Source of the DNA: Caenorhabditis elegans
Taxonomy: Eukaryota; Nematoda; Chromadorea; Rhabditida; Rhabditidae
DNA: 64,000 bases
NCBI RefSeq assembly: GCF_000002985.6
Contig: NC_003283.11
Span: forward strand, 5,766,001 to 5,830,000
Direction: 5' to 3'
This document shows, piece by piece, positions 11,494 to 23,000 of the stretch; the first letter of the stretch is position 1; each line of letters starts with the position of its first letter. Under the pieces are notes generated by a model. That model was not told the origin of the DNA, did not search any database, and saw only the letters and a program-made list of their open reading frames with translations. The position numbers and the translations under genes are program-made.

Positions 11494-11901
11494 CTTTTTT
11501 AGAGGCAAGTATTGATGTCTAAAGATTAATTGAAGAGTGAAAAGTATTTTTCAGCGTTCACAAACAACCCGAGTGAGCAGCAATTTTCCAAGCTGAAGGC
11601 AAGTTTCTTTTTGTAGTTTTTTAAGTTCTCAAATAGGTATATAACATCGATTTGTTTTGTTTTCCAGAGAATGTATCATCACAACGACTATCAAAACCTG
11701 CGAGGAGTGATTCAAAAGACCATTCAACTATCAAAATCATTGATCCTAGACTTGAAGAGACGATCCGGAAATCGAACAACCGCTGTGCCATTATACAAAA
11801 ACCCCGATTTCTGTACTTCAGTGTTTTTGAATTATACCGGTTTCAGTGCTTTTAATGAGAAACTTTTCCCTTTTATGGAAATTCCGAAATGCTATCACTG
11901 A
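11429..11901 (+). CDS. Gene carried inside the foldback element, 117 aa, unknown function
   Basis: Three exons, 11429-11504, 11555-11598 and 11668-11901, join in frame to 117 aa. Both introns have GC donors (GCAAGT) with good acceptors (tttttcag and ttttccag). The N-terminus is acidic (MSVSFPEKEELDAESDPSG), the middle is basic with a KRMYHH and a DLKRRSGNR segment, and the C-terminus has two Cys and ends IPKCYH. No domain is recognised. No signal peptide or membrane segment is visible. The ATG and most of exon 1 lie within the inverted arm, so the far arm contains an antisense copy of exon 1. AATAAA at 12039 can end the transcript. Clean splicing phase and an uninterrupted 78-codon last exon argue for a real gene captured by or belonging to the element. 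Confidence 0.7.
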
Positions 11902-12066
11902 TCTCTTTGTTTACCTCTGTGCCATTAGATTATAGAAACAATTTTCCATACTCAGGTTATCCAAATTTCGCCATGATTTTTCTTACTTAATTTAATCGAA
12001 TTAACTTTTGTTTGCAGTTTTATTTTCCATTTCGACTGAATAAAAAATCACTTCTATCATTTTAAT

Positions 12067-12449
12067 CGTTTGGCTCCGCCTGGATCACTCTCAGCATCAA
12101 GTTCTTCTTTTTCCGGGAAGGAAACGCTCATTTTCGATTAATATTAATTTTGATCGATTCGAAATCGATTGAAACCCGTTTTTGTCATCGAAAATTCTGA
12201 AAATATCCGTATTTAGCTCGAATAAAACTAATTAATTTCCATTAAAAATCCGTTTTTAATTGAATTCCGTTCGAAATTTCCTGTTGGAAAAATAAATAAA
12301 TAAATACGAAGAAGCGTGCGGCGCATTGCAAAAAGCCGTGCGGCGCATTGCGAAGGACTGTGCGGCGGGCTTGCGAAAAGGCGCGCCGCACATTGCCCTA
12401 CTGAAAGCGTTCCTTACGAAAAAATCCCCTTACGAAAACGTACCCCCTC
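12067..12449 (-). repeat. Foldback element, right arm
   Basis: This is the inverted 383-bp partner of 11111-11493 with no length change. It carries an antisense, promoterless copy of the carried gene's exon 1. Near-identity of the arms implies recent insertion or ongoing gene conversion. Confidence 0.92.
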
Positions 12450-13024
12450 TGGAATAAAATTTTTCGCAGGTGAGAAACAGCATTTTGTTATAATGGATTA
12501 AAATCGGAAGAAAAGCACATGTTTTTAGTGATTTCTAAATTTTTCAATTCTTCTATACGCTCACAAAAAATGCCTATAATTATTCTTTGTTTAGGAAGAT
12601 TTTTAGACGAAAAATCAGAAAATTAATGTTGGTAAACATAGTTTTCAACAAAAAGGGATGAGAAGAGTCGGAAAAATGTCGGTTTCTATTGACAAAAACT
12701 TTCTCTCTCTCCTCAATTTAAAACCTGTCAGACATGTGCAAAGATATTAGCATTAGCAAGATTAGATTAATACTTAACTTATTGAATTGGAAATGTTGAA
12801 ATATAACAGAATGAAATGTAATCGTATCATTTATTTGAAAATTCAACATTTCATAATGAATGATTAATTTTATTTTTAATCAGAAAAAAAAACAGAGAAC
12901 GAGGCCTGATACTGGAAGAACCGAATGAAAATATTAACTGAAAGCCATAGGGACAATTCCTTGAGTTGTACTTTTAAAGGCAATTTGAACGCAAAAATGT
13001 ACAGTAATATGAAAAATAAACAGT
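12450..13024. other. Intergenic, element right flank to F-box-like gene 3' end
   Basis: The sequence is A+T rich and includes the right target duplication at 12450-12457. Apart from poly-A/T tracts I see no gene or structured repeat. The 3' UTR of the - strand F-box-like gene must lie in its right half. Confidence 0.6.
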
Positions 13025-14776
13025 TTAGAGAACTAGACCAGCTTTTTGAGAGATCTCATGAATATCGAGACAGTTTGGACCGCAAACTGAATCCTTCTTT
13101 TGTATATACATAACAGATACAGAGTTGGCGTTGAATGGCCGCTCGAAGAGAACTGCATCAGCCAAAGTTTTCCCGTAGAGAGATTTGAAATCTTCGCGTT
13201 CGAGAAGTTTGGTGACTTGAACGACAGCGACGCGATTTCCAACTTCCATGAATCCACCGTTTCCAACGGTTTCTCCACTTCGACAAGCAACGCAGCCACC
13301 GAAAACAATGCTCCGTGGGATGTCAGTCAGAAGTCGTGCAATTACAATCGGAGCCACACATGAATGAAGTCCGAACCAGTTGAAGCACTTGACCTGGTCA
13401 CATTTTTGAAGGAAGGCGATTGCATAATCGATGGTGAATGCTTTCGATGAGAAGCAGAACTCTGTGACAGATTTGAGCCGTTTGTAGAGTTTAGAGTTGA
13501 TTGCTTCGAGAACGTCTTCCGAATGGATCTGGAAAAAAATTATTTGAAAAATGAAAGGTTTCATAGGAAATCTTACATAAACCCGTTTCCAATTCGCGGA
13601 GTATAGAAGTGTGGCAATGTTTTCAGCATGCTTGCACTTGACTTCTTGCTTTGGACAGAAGAAAAGTTGTCTCAAGCTTAATGGAAGCTTGAACTCTTTC
13701 GTGGAAGTGTGGTGGAATGACTCGATGTCCCAAAAAACAAAACAATTATTTTTCATTAGCTATTTTTTGAAGAAACTCACCATTAGATCCAGAGTTTCCA
13801 CTTTGCTTCCTTTCAACTTTGGCCAAAACTGGGAGAAATCGGTGTCAGTATTCGGATTACTAATCACAAGGCGCTTCATATTATGGCACGAGTGGAACAT
13901 ATCGGAGACTCCATTGTGTACTGGAAGTGATCCATTGAAGCAGATATCCTCACACTTTGGCAAAGAGTGCTTGTTGAAGACGGTGAAAACATCCGAATTT
14001 TCAGGGAAGTTGTTGAATCGAAGAGTAATGAGTTCCTTGGCGAACAGCTCCAAAAGATCATTGACTGCCAAGTCGATCTTGTCAGTGAGGCACGTGAAGA
14101 TGGAGTGGAAATGAGCTCTGCAAAAATGTGTACTTTGATGTAAAGAGAACGAGAAGAGAGACAGAGTGTTAGGCACGGCTGCTAGGTCGTCGCGAGAGGG
14201 CCTATGCCGATTTCGTCATTTCGTGAAATGTCTTTCTCGAACAAAGAGATAGAAGGTCATTTGAGATGGGAAATTGAAAAGAAATGAAAAAAGCTTCGTC
14301 TCTAGGAGATCAGATTTTTCTTCAAAGCTCACCTTCCACGTCGGTAGCTTCCTTTCCGATTGAGAATCATTTCGAATTGCACCTTCTCCTTGGAACACTT
14401 CTCCTCGTCGCAGCACTCATCCTTCGGAAGCGTGATGTGGAGATGAGCCTGGAACATTGTGAAATTAAAGTATTTTTGATAAATTATACACAGTAGTAAT
14501 TTATAATGAGAAACGACGTTCACTGTCGCCGCCCTTCCCACAACGCCTACTAACATCTATGCATCGGTGGTCAGTGTTAGTGAGGTGTGTGAAAAGAGCG
14601 GCGATCGGAACAATTCTAAATAAATATTTGAAAATTTAAATTACCTCGTAATGTCCAATGACGAACTGGACAAGCTCGCGAAGCTTTGAGGAAGACTTCG
14701 AAAGAAGACAAAGTGATGGTGGATGATCAGCAAGAGAATACGAGATCTTTTCCCACAAATCGGTAGACAATTCCAT
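13025..14776 (-). CDS. F-box-like protein, 410 aa, nematode family of unknown function
   Basis: Five exons, 14776-14645, 14448-14333, 14117-13781, 13720-13577 and 13528-13025, join in frame to 410 aa. The N-terminal 35 residues (MELSTDLWEKISYSL...LCLLSKSSSKLRELV) resemble an F-box: a Leu-rich first helix and a Ser/Lys second segment ending LRELV. The remainder has no recognised domain, but it shows alternating Leu/Ile-rich segments such as MKRLVISN and KVETLDLM, like degenerate leucine-rich or FBD regions. An SCF-adaptor role is an inference from this architecture. The fourth intron (48 nt) is a multiple of three and open, so retention would still read through. A TATA box lies about 70 bases upstream of the ATG, and a ttcttctag acceptor sits between them. 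Confidence 0.8.
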
Positions 14777-14844
14777 GTTTAGGTGGGGTCAGACAGGTGC
14801 TAGAAGAAACAAAAAATAGGCTGGTAGGCTCGTCCCGCTTCGCC

Positions 14845-14851
14845 TTATATA
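14845..14851 (-). promoter_or_regulatory. TATA box of the F-box-like gene
   Basis: The - strand reads GTATATAAGGCG, about 70 bases upstream of the start codon at 14776. The flanking 14880-14970 region has three GGCCT-type motifs (taggccct, gggccta, aggccta), and a fourth (gggcctatg) lies in the third-exon-side intron near 14196. Confidence 0.5.
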
Positions 14852-15316
14852 CTCGCTCGTTGCGAGAGATGATGCAATAGGCCCTGCAGGCATGTGTTGG
14901 AAGGGCCTAAGCGAGAGAGTGTGCGCACGAGAGAGAGCACAGGCGCGGCAAGGAAAGGCCTATGTGGAGGAAAGAAACAAAAGAAACACACGGGTTGCAT
15001 TGGAAGCAGTTTATGTACGAAAAAAAGGTTCAAAAATTGAGATAAGAACACAAAGAATTCGATTTTCGTGAATTCTGAACGAAACTTTACGTTTTGGACA
15101 GTAAAAATTGTGAAAATGAAGCAAGACAGTAGCTAAATTTAAAGGGAGGTGTTCTATTATGGGCAGGTCTCGCAACGCACAAGGAAGTTTTGAATGGATA
15201 CGGTAGGATTATTTTTTAAATTTAATTCCATTATTTTTGAAAATGTGGTATATTTCGACACTACAACAGTTTCATAAAGGATAAAAAATTTATTATCCAA
15301 ATACATATTCACGAGT
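14852..15316. other. Intergenic, promoter-side sequence with dispersed GGTCTCG motif
   Basis: The left half is purine-rich and G+C-rich and belongs to the promoter of the - strand F-box-like gene. At 15138-15177 it has one copy of a dispersed motif: tttaaagg, a ~24-base spacer, then GGTCTCGCAACGC. The right side must contain the 3' end of the broken F-box/FTH gene. I see no gene. Confidence 0.55.
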
Positions 15317-16718
15317 TCAATGATTCGAGTCGATTTTCTTCTTGATGGTGAACCCATTCGGGTGATAAGCAATATCGAATGTTCCATTTTTAGATTTATA
15401 AACAATTGAGCCAGATGAACTTGGAGTTGAGTGTAGATCGAAAACTTTAACGAGCAGTCTTGCACTGAATTTCACGTTTTCAGAAGTAAAATATTCGAAA
15501 TTTGTTGATTTTAGAAGAACCTCCTGAAAGTTTATGTTGAAAAATTGATATATTAAAGGAAACTTACATCTCGAAACTTGATGATGTCATCTCTTGAGAA
15601 AGATTCTCCAACAAAGTCGAAGTTCATAGATTTGAAGTGATTGAGATGCTTGACAATAATAGAAAAATGTGGAACTTTAGACAATTTCAGATTCTTTGCT
15701 TTTTTCCACTGTTCCAGGCCCACCAGATTTTCTCTTTCGGAACCAAGACATTTAATTGTTAAGTCTTCCAGAACTTCAGGCTTAACGTGTTGCAGAAGTT
15801 CAGCAATTTCATAAGTGTCATCCCAATTGATCAAAACTGATTTTGCCGACAAGATTCCAATTGATTCAAGAACGCCTTTAATAGCAAGAAAAATTCTGTA
15901 CCATTCATCCATCCAGACCATAATATTAACTTCGAAACAATCCAGATTTAATCCTCGAATCTTCAAAAGTTTTGATACATCAGTCATAGCAACTTCCAAT
16001 GGTTTCTTATCCTTAACAATCAGTTCCCGTTGCTCATAATTCACTTAATAGTCCTCATCCTACAATTCATAGGCCACCTGGCTATTGTTTGTTTCTAAAT
16101 CAACTCTTGTCTCATCTAGATTCATCATTATCTTTTTCAGGGTAGATTTTTGATTGTCAATAATATCCTTGAAATCCCGACAAACTGCGCGTGCAGCAAA
16201 CCTGAAAATTTTGTATTTACAAAACAAAAATGCAATCAATTCTTACAGATCAATTGGATTCAGTTTATCAAGGATCATCGCTTGAACGTCGGTGAAAAGG
16301 CCGGTGAACTCTTTCCTCTCTGATGTATGAAATCTATAAAAGGTACTGTGATATTATGTTCATTGAAAAAAATGACAAACCTATCATAAGAGTCTACGGT
16401 TAAACTCCCATTTGCAAGTCCCATATACCAATATTCAAAGTGTCGGTATTCCATAAAGTGATCTCCAAATACCTTGCTCATTGCTTTATATGCATTGAAA
16501 ACTTCAATGCCTTGAAGATGTTGAAATAAAACGCAGATTCGCAATGCTCTAGGGTCCATGACGATACATTTAACTTTGGGATCGATTCTAAAATTTGAAT
16601 GAAATTTTTCATAAAGCATACAGTTTAGTTTTTGCTACGTTGGCAGTTTTTTGAAATTACAATTCAATAAAACAGATTCACGTAGCATAACATAATGAAA
16701 AACTTACTGATCGGACAT
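15317..16718 (-). pseudogene. HTH_48 / F-box / FTH (fbxa-type) gene with two in-frame stops
   Basis: Five exons, 16718-16708, 16587-16381, 16333-16247, 16201-15568 and 15523-15317, have correct splice sites and a total of 382 codons with the frame intact. Domain order is an N-terminal Mos1-transposase-like helix-turn-helix (HTH_48: LRICVLFQHLQGIEVFNAY...FEYWYMG), an F-box (FTDVQAMILDKLNPIDLFAARAVCR) and a C-terminal FTH/DUF38 region. This is the standard architecture of the large C. elegans fbxa family of SCF substrate adaptors. Two stops interrupt exon 4, TAG at 16062-16060 and TAA at 16047-16045, between the F-box and FTH. The family reading frame continues unchanged after them. The product would stop after 148 aa, with the F-box but no FTH. 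A rescue intron of 45 nt (after AGC CAG, up to ...TATGAG) is conceivable but has no pyrimidine-rich acceptor. Confidence 0.85.
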
Positions 16719-16892
16719 TTTGACGATTTGAAACAAACTTCGTAGAGCTGGCGAAGTATCAAGAAATAAATGAATTTGAAATTTCATGGGCGTTTGTTTT
16801 TCGTTTCACGCTCACGTAAAATTTGGCTTTCTAAAATGTTTTAATTATTTCAGTATTTTTTTTTAATACTTGAAATTAAAAAGTGATATTTA

Positions 16893-19460
16893 TTAAAATC
16901 GTTTGGCATAATCCGCAGCTTCAGCGGTAGTCAAAAACGGGAAAGGAATATTGACAATTAAAACAATTCCGGATACAATAAAAAACAAGAAAGACCATTC
17001 TTCAGGAGTATTATTCGGACAAAGGTACCCTACTCCAAGAGGTACCAAAAACTGCCAAATGCATGCCATGAATGCAACAACAACAGTTGCAAAGTGAACA
17101 TGTTGTTGGCATCGCTGAAAATTTTGGATTTGTAGATTAAATAAAATCTGGGAGAAAGAAAATTTTTACCAGTTGCAAACATTTAACTGTACCCATGATT
17201 GTAATGCCTGACAGAGTAACTGCAAAAGTATATGAAATTTGGGCAATTGTTCTGGAAGATGTCTGAAATAATAATTATTAAGATTGCTGAGAAATCAAAA
17301 AAGATTAGAGCTACCAATGACATGACGACAAATCCAGCGGCCAATCCAATCATGGAGATTAGTGTGCAGGTAACAAACTTTGTCTGAATTTGAAAATGTT
17401 CAGTTAGAAACTATTTGGGTAGGGTAAATAGGGAATTTGCTTCAAAATGCCAAAAATGGTCTGAATTTCAAAATTGCCAAAAACCAATGAAAAAAGATTC
17501 TTTGATTTCAAATAAATTCCCTGATTGAATTTCCTACAAAATCAGAACTTCAGGGCCAATCAGACTTAGTATGTGAAGTTCAAAATGTGTCGGAATGTCC
17601 CATCTCGGTTTGATCTCCGAAAATTGCGAGAATTTAGACGCAGACTTCTAAACTGATTTCGCATTGTTAAGAGTGTGCTAACTTCCCTTTTTTTAGGAAA
17701 AAAATTCCCGCATTTTTTTGTAGATCAACCCGTTATGTGACTTCCTGAAACCACGCGAACTTCTCATTTTGGAGGGAATTCAATTTACATAACCTAAAAT
17801 TTCAGAAAAAAAATCACACTTTTAATAATTGAATTTATATTCTTACCCAATTTTTTAATTGTTATTTTGTGGTTTTCAAACCATTTTGAGTATTTAAAAC
17901 AAAATCTACTCCACCTATAAAAATCTAACCTTCTCGGAAAACATTGTCAGTCTATCCGTTAGTTGACCTGATGCAAATTTAACAATTGCACACGAAACAA
18001 ACGGTAAAGCTGCTGCCCATCCGGTGCCTTTTACATCAAAATGTAAAACTTCTCTCAGATAAGTAGGTCCATACAAAACAAGTACGTAGAATGCAACATT
18101 TCTTCCGCACATTGAAAGCCACGTTGCAAGTACACATTTATCAAAGCATATTGCTCGGTACGGAACACTTTCTTTTCCTTTCTTTGGCTTCTTTTCAGCA
18201 CAAATCATACTCAGCTCTTTGGATGATACGTGGAAATGATTCTTAGGAGCATCAGCGTACAAAAAGAAAAATACCATATAGACGAGAATAGTAAGTGATC
18301 CAAAAATGTAATAGATCGGCCTCCACCCCCAATCCGATTCGCAAAGTATTCCTGAAACGGGCATACAGATGATGTTGCTCAATTGGAAACCACATGATAA
18401 AACTGCCAAAAAAGTGCCCATTTCAGTCTTTGGAGCCCATATTCCCGGAATATAAGCGACAACTGTGTAGAGGATTGATGTTCCGATTCCTTGTAATATT
18501 CTTACAATAAAAACAGCATAGAATCCCATGTGAACTGATAATGGAAAGAGTAGAGAACTGGCAGCAGAGATTATACCAAATAGTGTGAAGGTTATTCTGA
18601 AAGATAAAGATGTAGCATCGTCGAAATTTAGTCTAAACACACTTGTAATGCTCCTAATTTATCAAAATAATAAAGTTAAAAGCTTCGAAAAATATTATTT
18701 TAAATCTTCGTAAATTCGTGAATTTCCAAGCTTTCAAAAAAAAATTGGGCTTTTTGAAAAATCTCAAACACACATTTGTTTCATCTCAAAATACAATTTT
18801 TCAGTTTACAGTTTGTGGCAATCTGCCACTTTCAAGAATTTTTTTAGTATTATTTCACAAATTTAAATCAAAATAAAGGTTATAATTATAGTTTCAAATC
18901 AAAAAAAGTTTATATATTGGTTTGATTAAAATTATTGAAGCTTGATGCTTGAATAAGTTCACTTTGGAAGATATAGGTCGAAGGCTGTCAGGCAGCTATT
19001 TTGGTGCCTGCACGCAAAGTTTTACAAAACATTAGCTAGTCAATGGTTCAATTTAATTTTTTAAATTAAATAACAGAATTCCATACATTCTACTCACCTC
19101 AACCCAATGTTATCTAACATTGGCACGAGTGGAAGCAATCCAATTACTGCTCCAATTGCAACTCCTGAGAAAATCCAAGATTTTTGACTTGGATCTTCCA
19201 GCCAATGCAAATCCGTTCTGTTATTACTATGAAAGTCCACAACTACATCTTCCATACAAATAACTGTGAAGTTGAAGCTTAAGGAATTCATTTGACCAAC
19301 TGTCATACACAAAAGCCTGAATCAAAACTAATTTATGTTGTACGAAAAATATTTAAACCTACGAAAGTATCATAATCAAGTATCGAGTTTTGTGAAAGAA
19401 CACAAAACTAGATATGTGCCGAACATCTGGGAATCCTGATTCAATAGTTATCACTGTCAT
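16893..19460 (-). CDS. SLC17-like major facilitator transporter
   Basis: Six exons, 19460-19363, 19316-19098, 18596-17930, 17383-17315, 17262-17170 and 17114-16893, join in frame to 455 aa. The protein begins with a short cytosolic segment and TRYLIMIL..., followed by the extracellular loop with FNFTVICM, which is typical of nematode SLC17 (sodium/phosphate, organic anion) transporters. It then shows about 12 hydrophobic segments, including GFYAVFIVRILQGIG (the family's RxxQG helix 4 motif) and a WRPIYYIFG segment. The signature of an ATG/Glu transporter is not specific enough to name the substrate. Introns 2 (about 500 nt) and 3 (about 545 nt) are long for this gene, and intron 3 contains a dispersed repeat (near 17560-17760). 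It lies directly downstream of the nuclear receptor on the same strand, separated by 605 bp. Confidence 0.92.
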
Positions 19461-20065
19461 AGTTGTATTACAACAAGAATGTTCAGTTCCTTTGACAAGT
19501 AGAGTTTATGGTTGTTCATTTGCATAATCACATATAACATCATTGATCAAAACATCAAACTTGTCCTTTTTGAAAATGTGGCGGAGGCAAGAGTAGAAAT
19601 ACTATCAAAAATCATGTGAAACAATATTTTTGAATTATTATTTATCATTCCCAGAATTTCGCTTAATCCGTGTTTTCTAAAAATAGTTTATGTACCTATT
19701 CAATATAATTAGGCTATTCAATATAATTTTATAGCTATTCAATATAATTTTTACTTTTTCCTATTTTTTCTCTTATTTTCACGTTCAAATAAACGTATTA
19801 AATAAATAGTAGATGGGAACAGTATTGCACACGGCCAACCAATCTCGAAAGCATCAAGCCACAAGTAGCCAGTTGGTGAATCTGGCGAAGCTTGAAATAG
19901 CTGGCGAAGACTAGTTTTTTGTTTTTCTTTTTTGCCTTTCTACATCCAAAACCTAGTTCGTAACAAAAATATGTATTTGAGCATTGACAAATTATTTACC
20001 AGATTTTAGAATAATATGAAGAATGAACCAAAAATGAGAACATGGAAAAGAGAAATAAATCAAAA
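19461..20065. other. Intergenic with 15-bp tandem repeats
   Basis: Between the transporter start and the nuclear receptor stop I see no gene. The 15-mer ctattcaatataatt is repeated three times at 19696-19710, 19714-19728 and 19735-19749. A 'ctggcgaag' word occurs twice near 19880-19910. The region should hold the nuclear receptor 3' UTR and the transporter promoter. Confidence 0.6.
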
Positions 20066-23000
20066 TTAGTCCTGGAAGACGCATGGATCGGTCACTTTGA
20101 CCTTGAAAACTTCGAAAATCTTAGCCAATTCCATGATTTTCAGGCGATCCAAATGAATTCTCTGAAACATTAAATCGTCAGTTTGGTGGACAATGGCCAC
20201 GAAATTTCACCTGTAAACTATTCACAACAGTCATCAGTTTGATAAGTCTACCAGCATAGTTTGACATTTTGTACTCTTTCAAATAATATTGATGAAGATC
20301 GTCGGCTATTTTCCCAATGAATTTCTCTCCCGCATCAAGAATATCACCTTGAAGAGTTTTTCCTGAAATTTTAGAATTATTGGGAGAGCTCATTGAAAGG
20401 GGAAGTGCCCACCAGCAATATGCCATATGATTTGACACAACATGTAACTAATTTCAATTGTGGATGGATCAAGCTCCATAAGTGGACGAGCGACTTCTTC
20501 ATACATTTGTGAGCACACATGTTGGAACATTTTTCGGAGCTCGAGGGAAGTGTAGTCGGTTATCTTGGAAAGATCAATTTCAACATCTTCCATTCGAATT
20601 GCAGTCGAATTTGAGGTGATGAGAATCTACAAAAATTTGATATTGGTGTGGAGATTTCGTATAAATGCTGTCATATTAGTCCAACAGATTTTTGAAAGGT
20701 TTCAGACAAAGTTTTGGCAGTTGCCACATTTTTAAAAAATTTCATTTTGTAAAAACAAAATTATTAGTTTTTGAGAAACCTCAAGTTACACAAAAATTTA
20801 AACCCACAAACTACTCATGTAAACTGCGAATGCTCCAAAAAAAAAAAAGAAGTTTTTTTCTGATTTTTTTTCTCCAGAAGTTATATTTTTTAAACAAAAA
20901 TTGTATAAATAGCAAAGAAGTTAAATTGTTTCAATAGAACATTTTTTCGAGCTTTCCAAAATTTTTCAACATTTCATGGCATAACTGACTTCCTCAATAT
21001 TTTCTAAAATTTTCAATTAAAAGTTTGATAAAATATTTTTATAAAGTTAACATTTTTGAAGAGGATTTTTTTAAAGATGTAATGACTACTGGAAAATATC
21101 AAAAATAGAAATTATGATTAAAGCCTTTTATTCTCCTTTTATGGTCCATATAAACTATTTTCTGCAAAACAAAAGTGTTTTATTTTGAAATTATATAAAT
21201 ATTGGTAGATTTAATACGATATGGTCGAACCTACTAATTTTTACGTTATTTTCTTGAAATCATATTTTTTCTAAACCTGATGGTTTTTTCCAATTGAAGT
21301 CGTTGTTAATGATTGGAAAAATATTTCCAAATCATATCAAAAGTTCAACAGTAATGCCGAATCTCATTTATTTGTTTTTCTTCGTTTCTTTCGTAGATAT
21401 TTTATGATTTCAAGTGAGATCACGCATTACTTTCTAAGAAAAAAACTTTTCAAGAAAAAAAAAAGAAATTACTCACTTTCTCCTCTATCGCCCTTTTTCC
21501 AAAAATTTCCAGTGACATTGTCAGCTTCTCGAATCTCTGTGACACTTGCCAAACTAATTTGAAAATCGAAAACTTTTCTTCCAAACTCAATTCTCGAAAT
21601 TCTTCAGAATGCATCATAAATTCTGCTTGTTTGGTCATTTCCATTCCCCACATATCAACCAATTGGTCCAGTCGTATAGTGTTTATGATCTGGTTATATT
21701 TGAACTACACTATAGTCTTCAATATGTATTATGTACTTACTCGGAAGTTTTGCATCTTTTTATTCTTCCGATGACGTCTCAAAGCCCAATCCATTTTTCC
21801 TAAAGTGCTGGTCGACTGGTAAACCGGATCATCAACTGGTATTTTGAACTGTAAACGTGGAATTTTACGGAATAAATATACGGGTCACAGCACAAACCTC
21901 CATAAAAGTCTTGTGTATTTTATTCAAAGTTCTTGACAAATCATAAAGTGGTGGAGCATCTAAACAAGACTTTTTGGATCCAGGACTCCAATCTGAATAT
22001 GCATCAACGTCAGTTGCATCGTCTTCTTCACTTTGACGTTTTCTATCAGTTGATGAAATCATATCACGATTCCATTGAACATCTGAAACATAATTGTTGT
22101 GGTTGTAAAGAAACATGATCCTCAAAAAATATAACTCGTGAATTCAGGGAGAACATTTTGTGAAACTATTGAAATTTTACAACATTATTAACTGCTAATA
22201 AATGTTTGGAATTATGTATATTCGAGACTTCTGTTAAATATGATCTTGTGAAATGCCAATTCAATTAAGAAAATATTTTAGGTACCACTAGAAACAAAAT
22301 AAGTATAATTTGTAGAATGATTTTATTTTCTAGTATTTTTGTCCAAAACTTACAAATGCTAAACACAAAGTTCTACAGTAGTTAGTGGGGTCAGGCTAAT
22401 TTTGATTTGAATGTATATACCTAGAAAGGAAATGGTGAAACTATTTTTTTGTACTCACTATCTGCGGTCATCCCGAGTTGTAGGCACTTTTTGTACCTGC
22501 ACAATCTGCACAGATACCTCTCTGACTTGTCAATTCGACATCCTTGACTTGCTTTTCTGCACGAGTATTTTTTGTCCATGACAACAGAGCGTCTGAAAAC
22601 TGTGTTATTTTTTGAGTGTCCAAAACATGTACCCTACCTGAAAAACGCAGCACAAGCCCTGCAAGACAAAACTCCAAAGTGGACACCGTGTGCCGTGTGT
22701 GCGCAAACTCGGCATTCGGAATCAGATGAAGATGACGACGGCTGCAACATTTCTCATCAAATGATATTCACTTTTGTGACTTCAATTGTGTTGTGTGCCC
22801 ATTTCTCTGTGTTTCATGACCTGAGAGAGTGGCGAAGAGGAAGATGCGCAGGGGTGAAAGAGATTTAGTGTGTGCGTTTGGGAACAGAAATTGTGTGTTC
22901 GGCCATGGAGTTTGTGATCATTTACGTGCTTCGATGTAGTTAAAGAAATAAGACTAGAGACAAGCAATCATATTTTAAAGTAGATCTTACTTTAGAATAT

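Larger units (their letters stand above)
11111..12449. mobile_element. Foldback DNA transposon carrying an intron-containing gene
   Basis: The left arm (11111-11493) and right arm (12067-12449) are inverted copies of the same length, 383 bp, with only two differences that I could see. The termini read GAGGGGGTACGTTTTCG inwards. The element is flanked by the 8-bp duplication TGGAATAA (11103-11110 and 12450-12457), so it inserted as a unit. Both arms contain G+C-rich subterminal repeats based on GCCGCAC/TTCGCAATG. The 573-bp centre holds most of a small spliced gene (see 11429-11901) and a poly(A) signal at 12039-12044. No transposase is encoded, so it is non-autonomous. Long arms with an 8-9 bp duplication are most like Mutator-like (MULE) elements. 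hAT elements also make 8-bp duplications but usually have short inverted repeats. It stands about 170 bp upstream of the insulysin start codon. Confidence 0.92.

Noticed and set aside
13529-13576. 48-nt block in the F-box-like gene read as exon
   Set aside because: It is open and a multiple of three, but it has GTAAGA and ttttttccag ends and encodes a Phe/Ile-rich string that interrupts the protein. An intron is far more likely.
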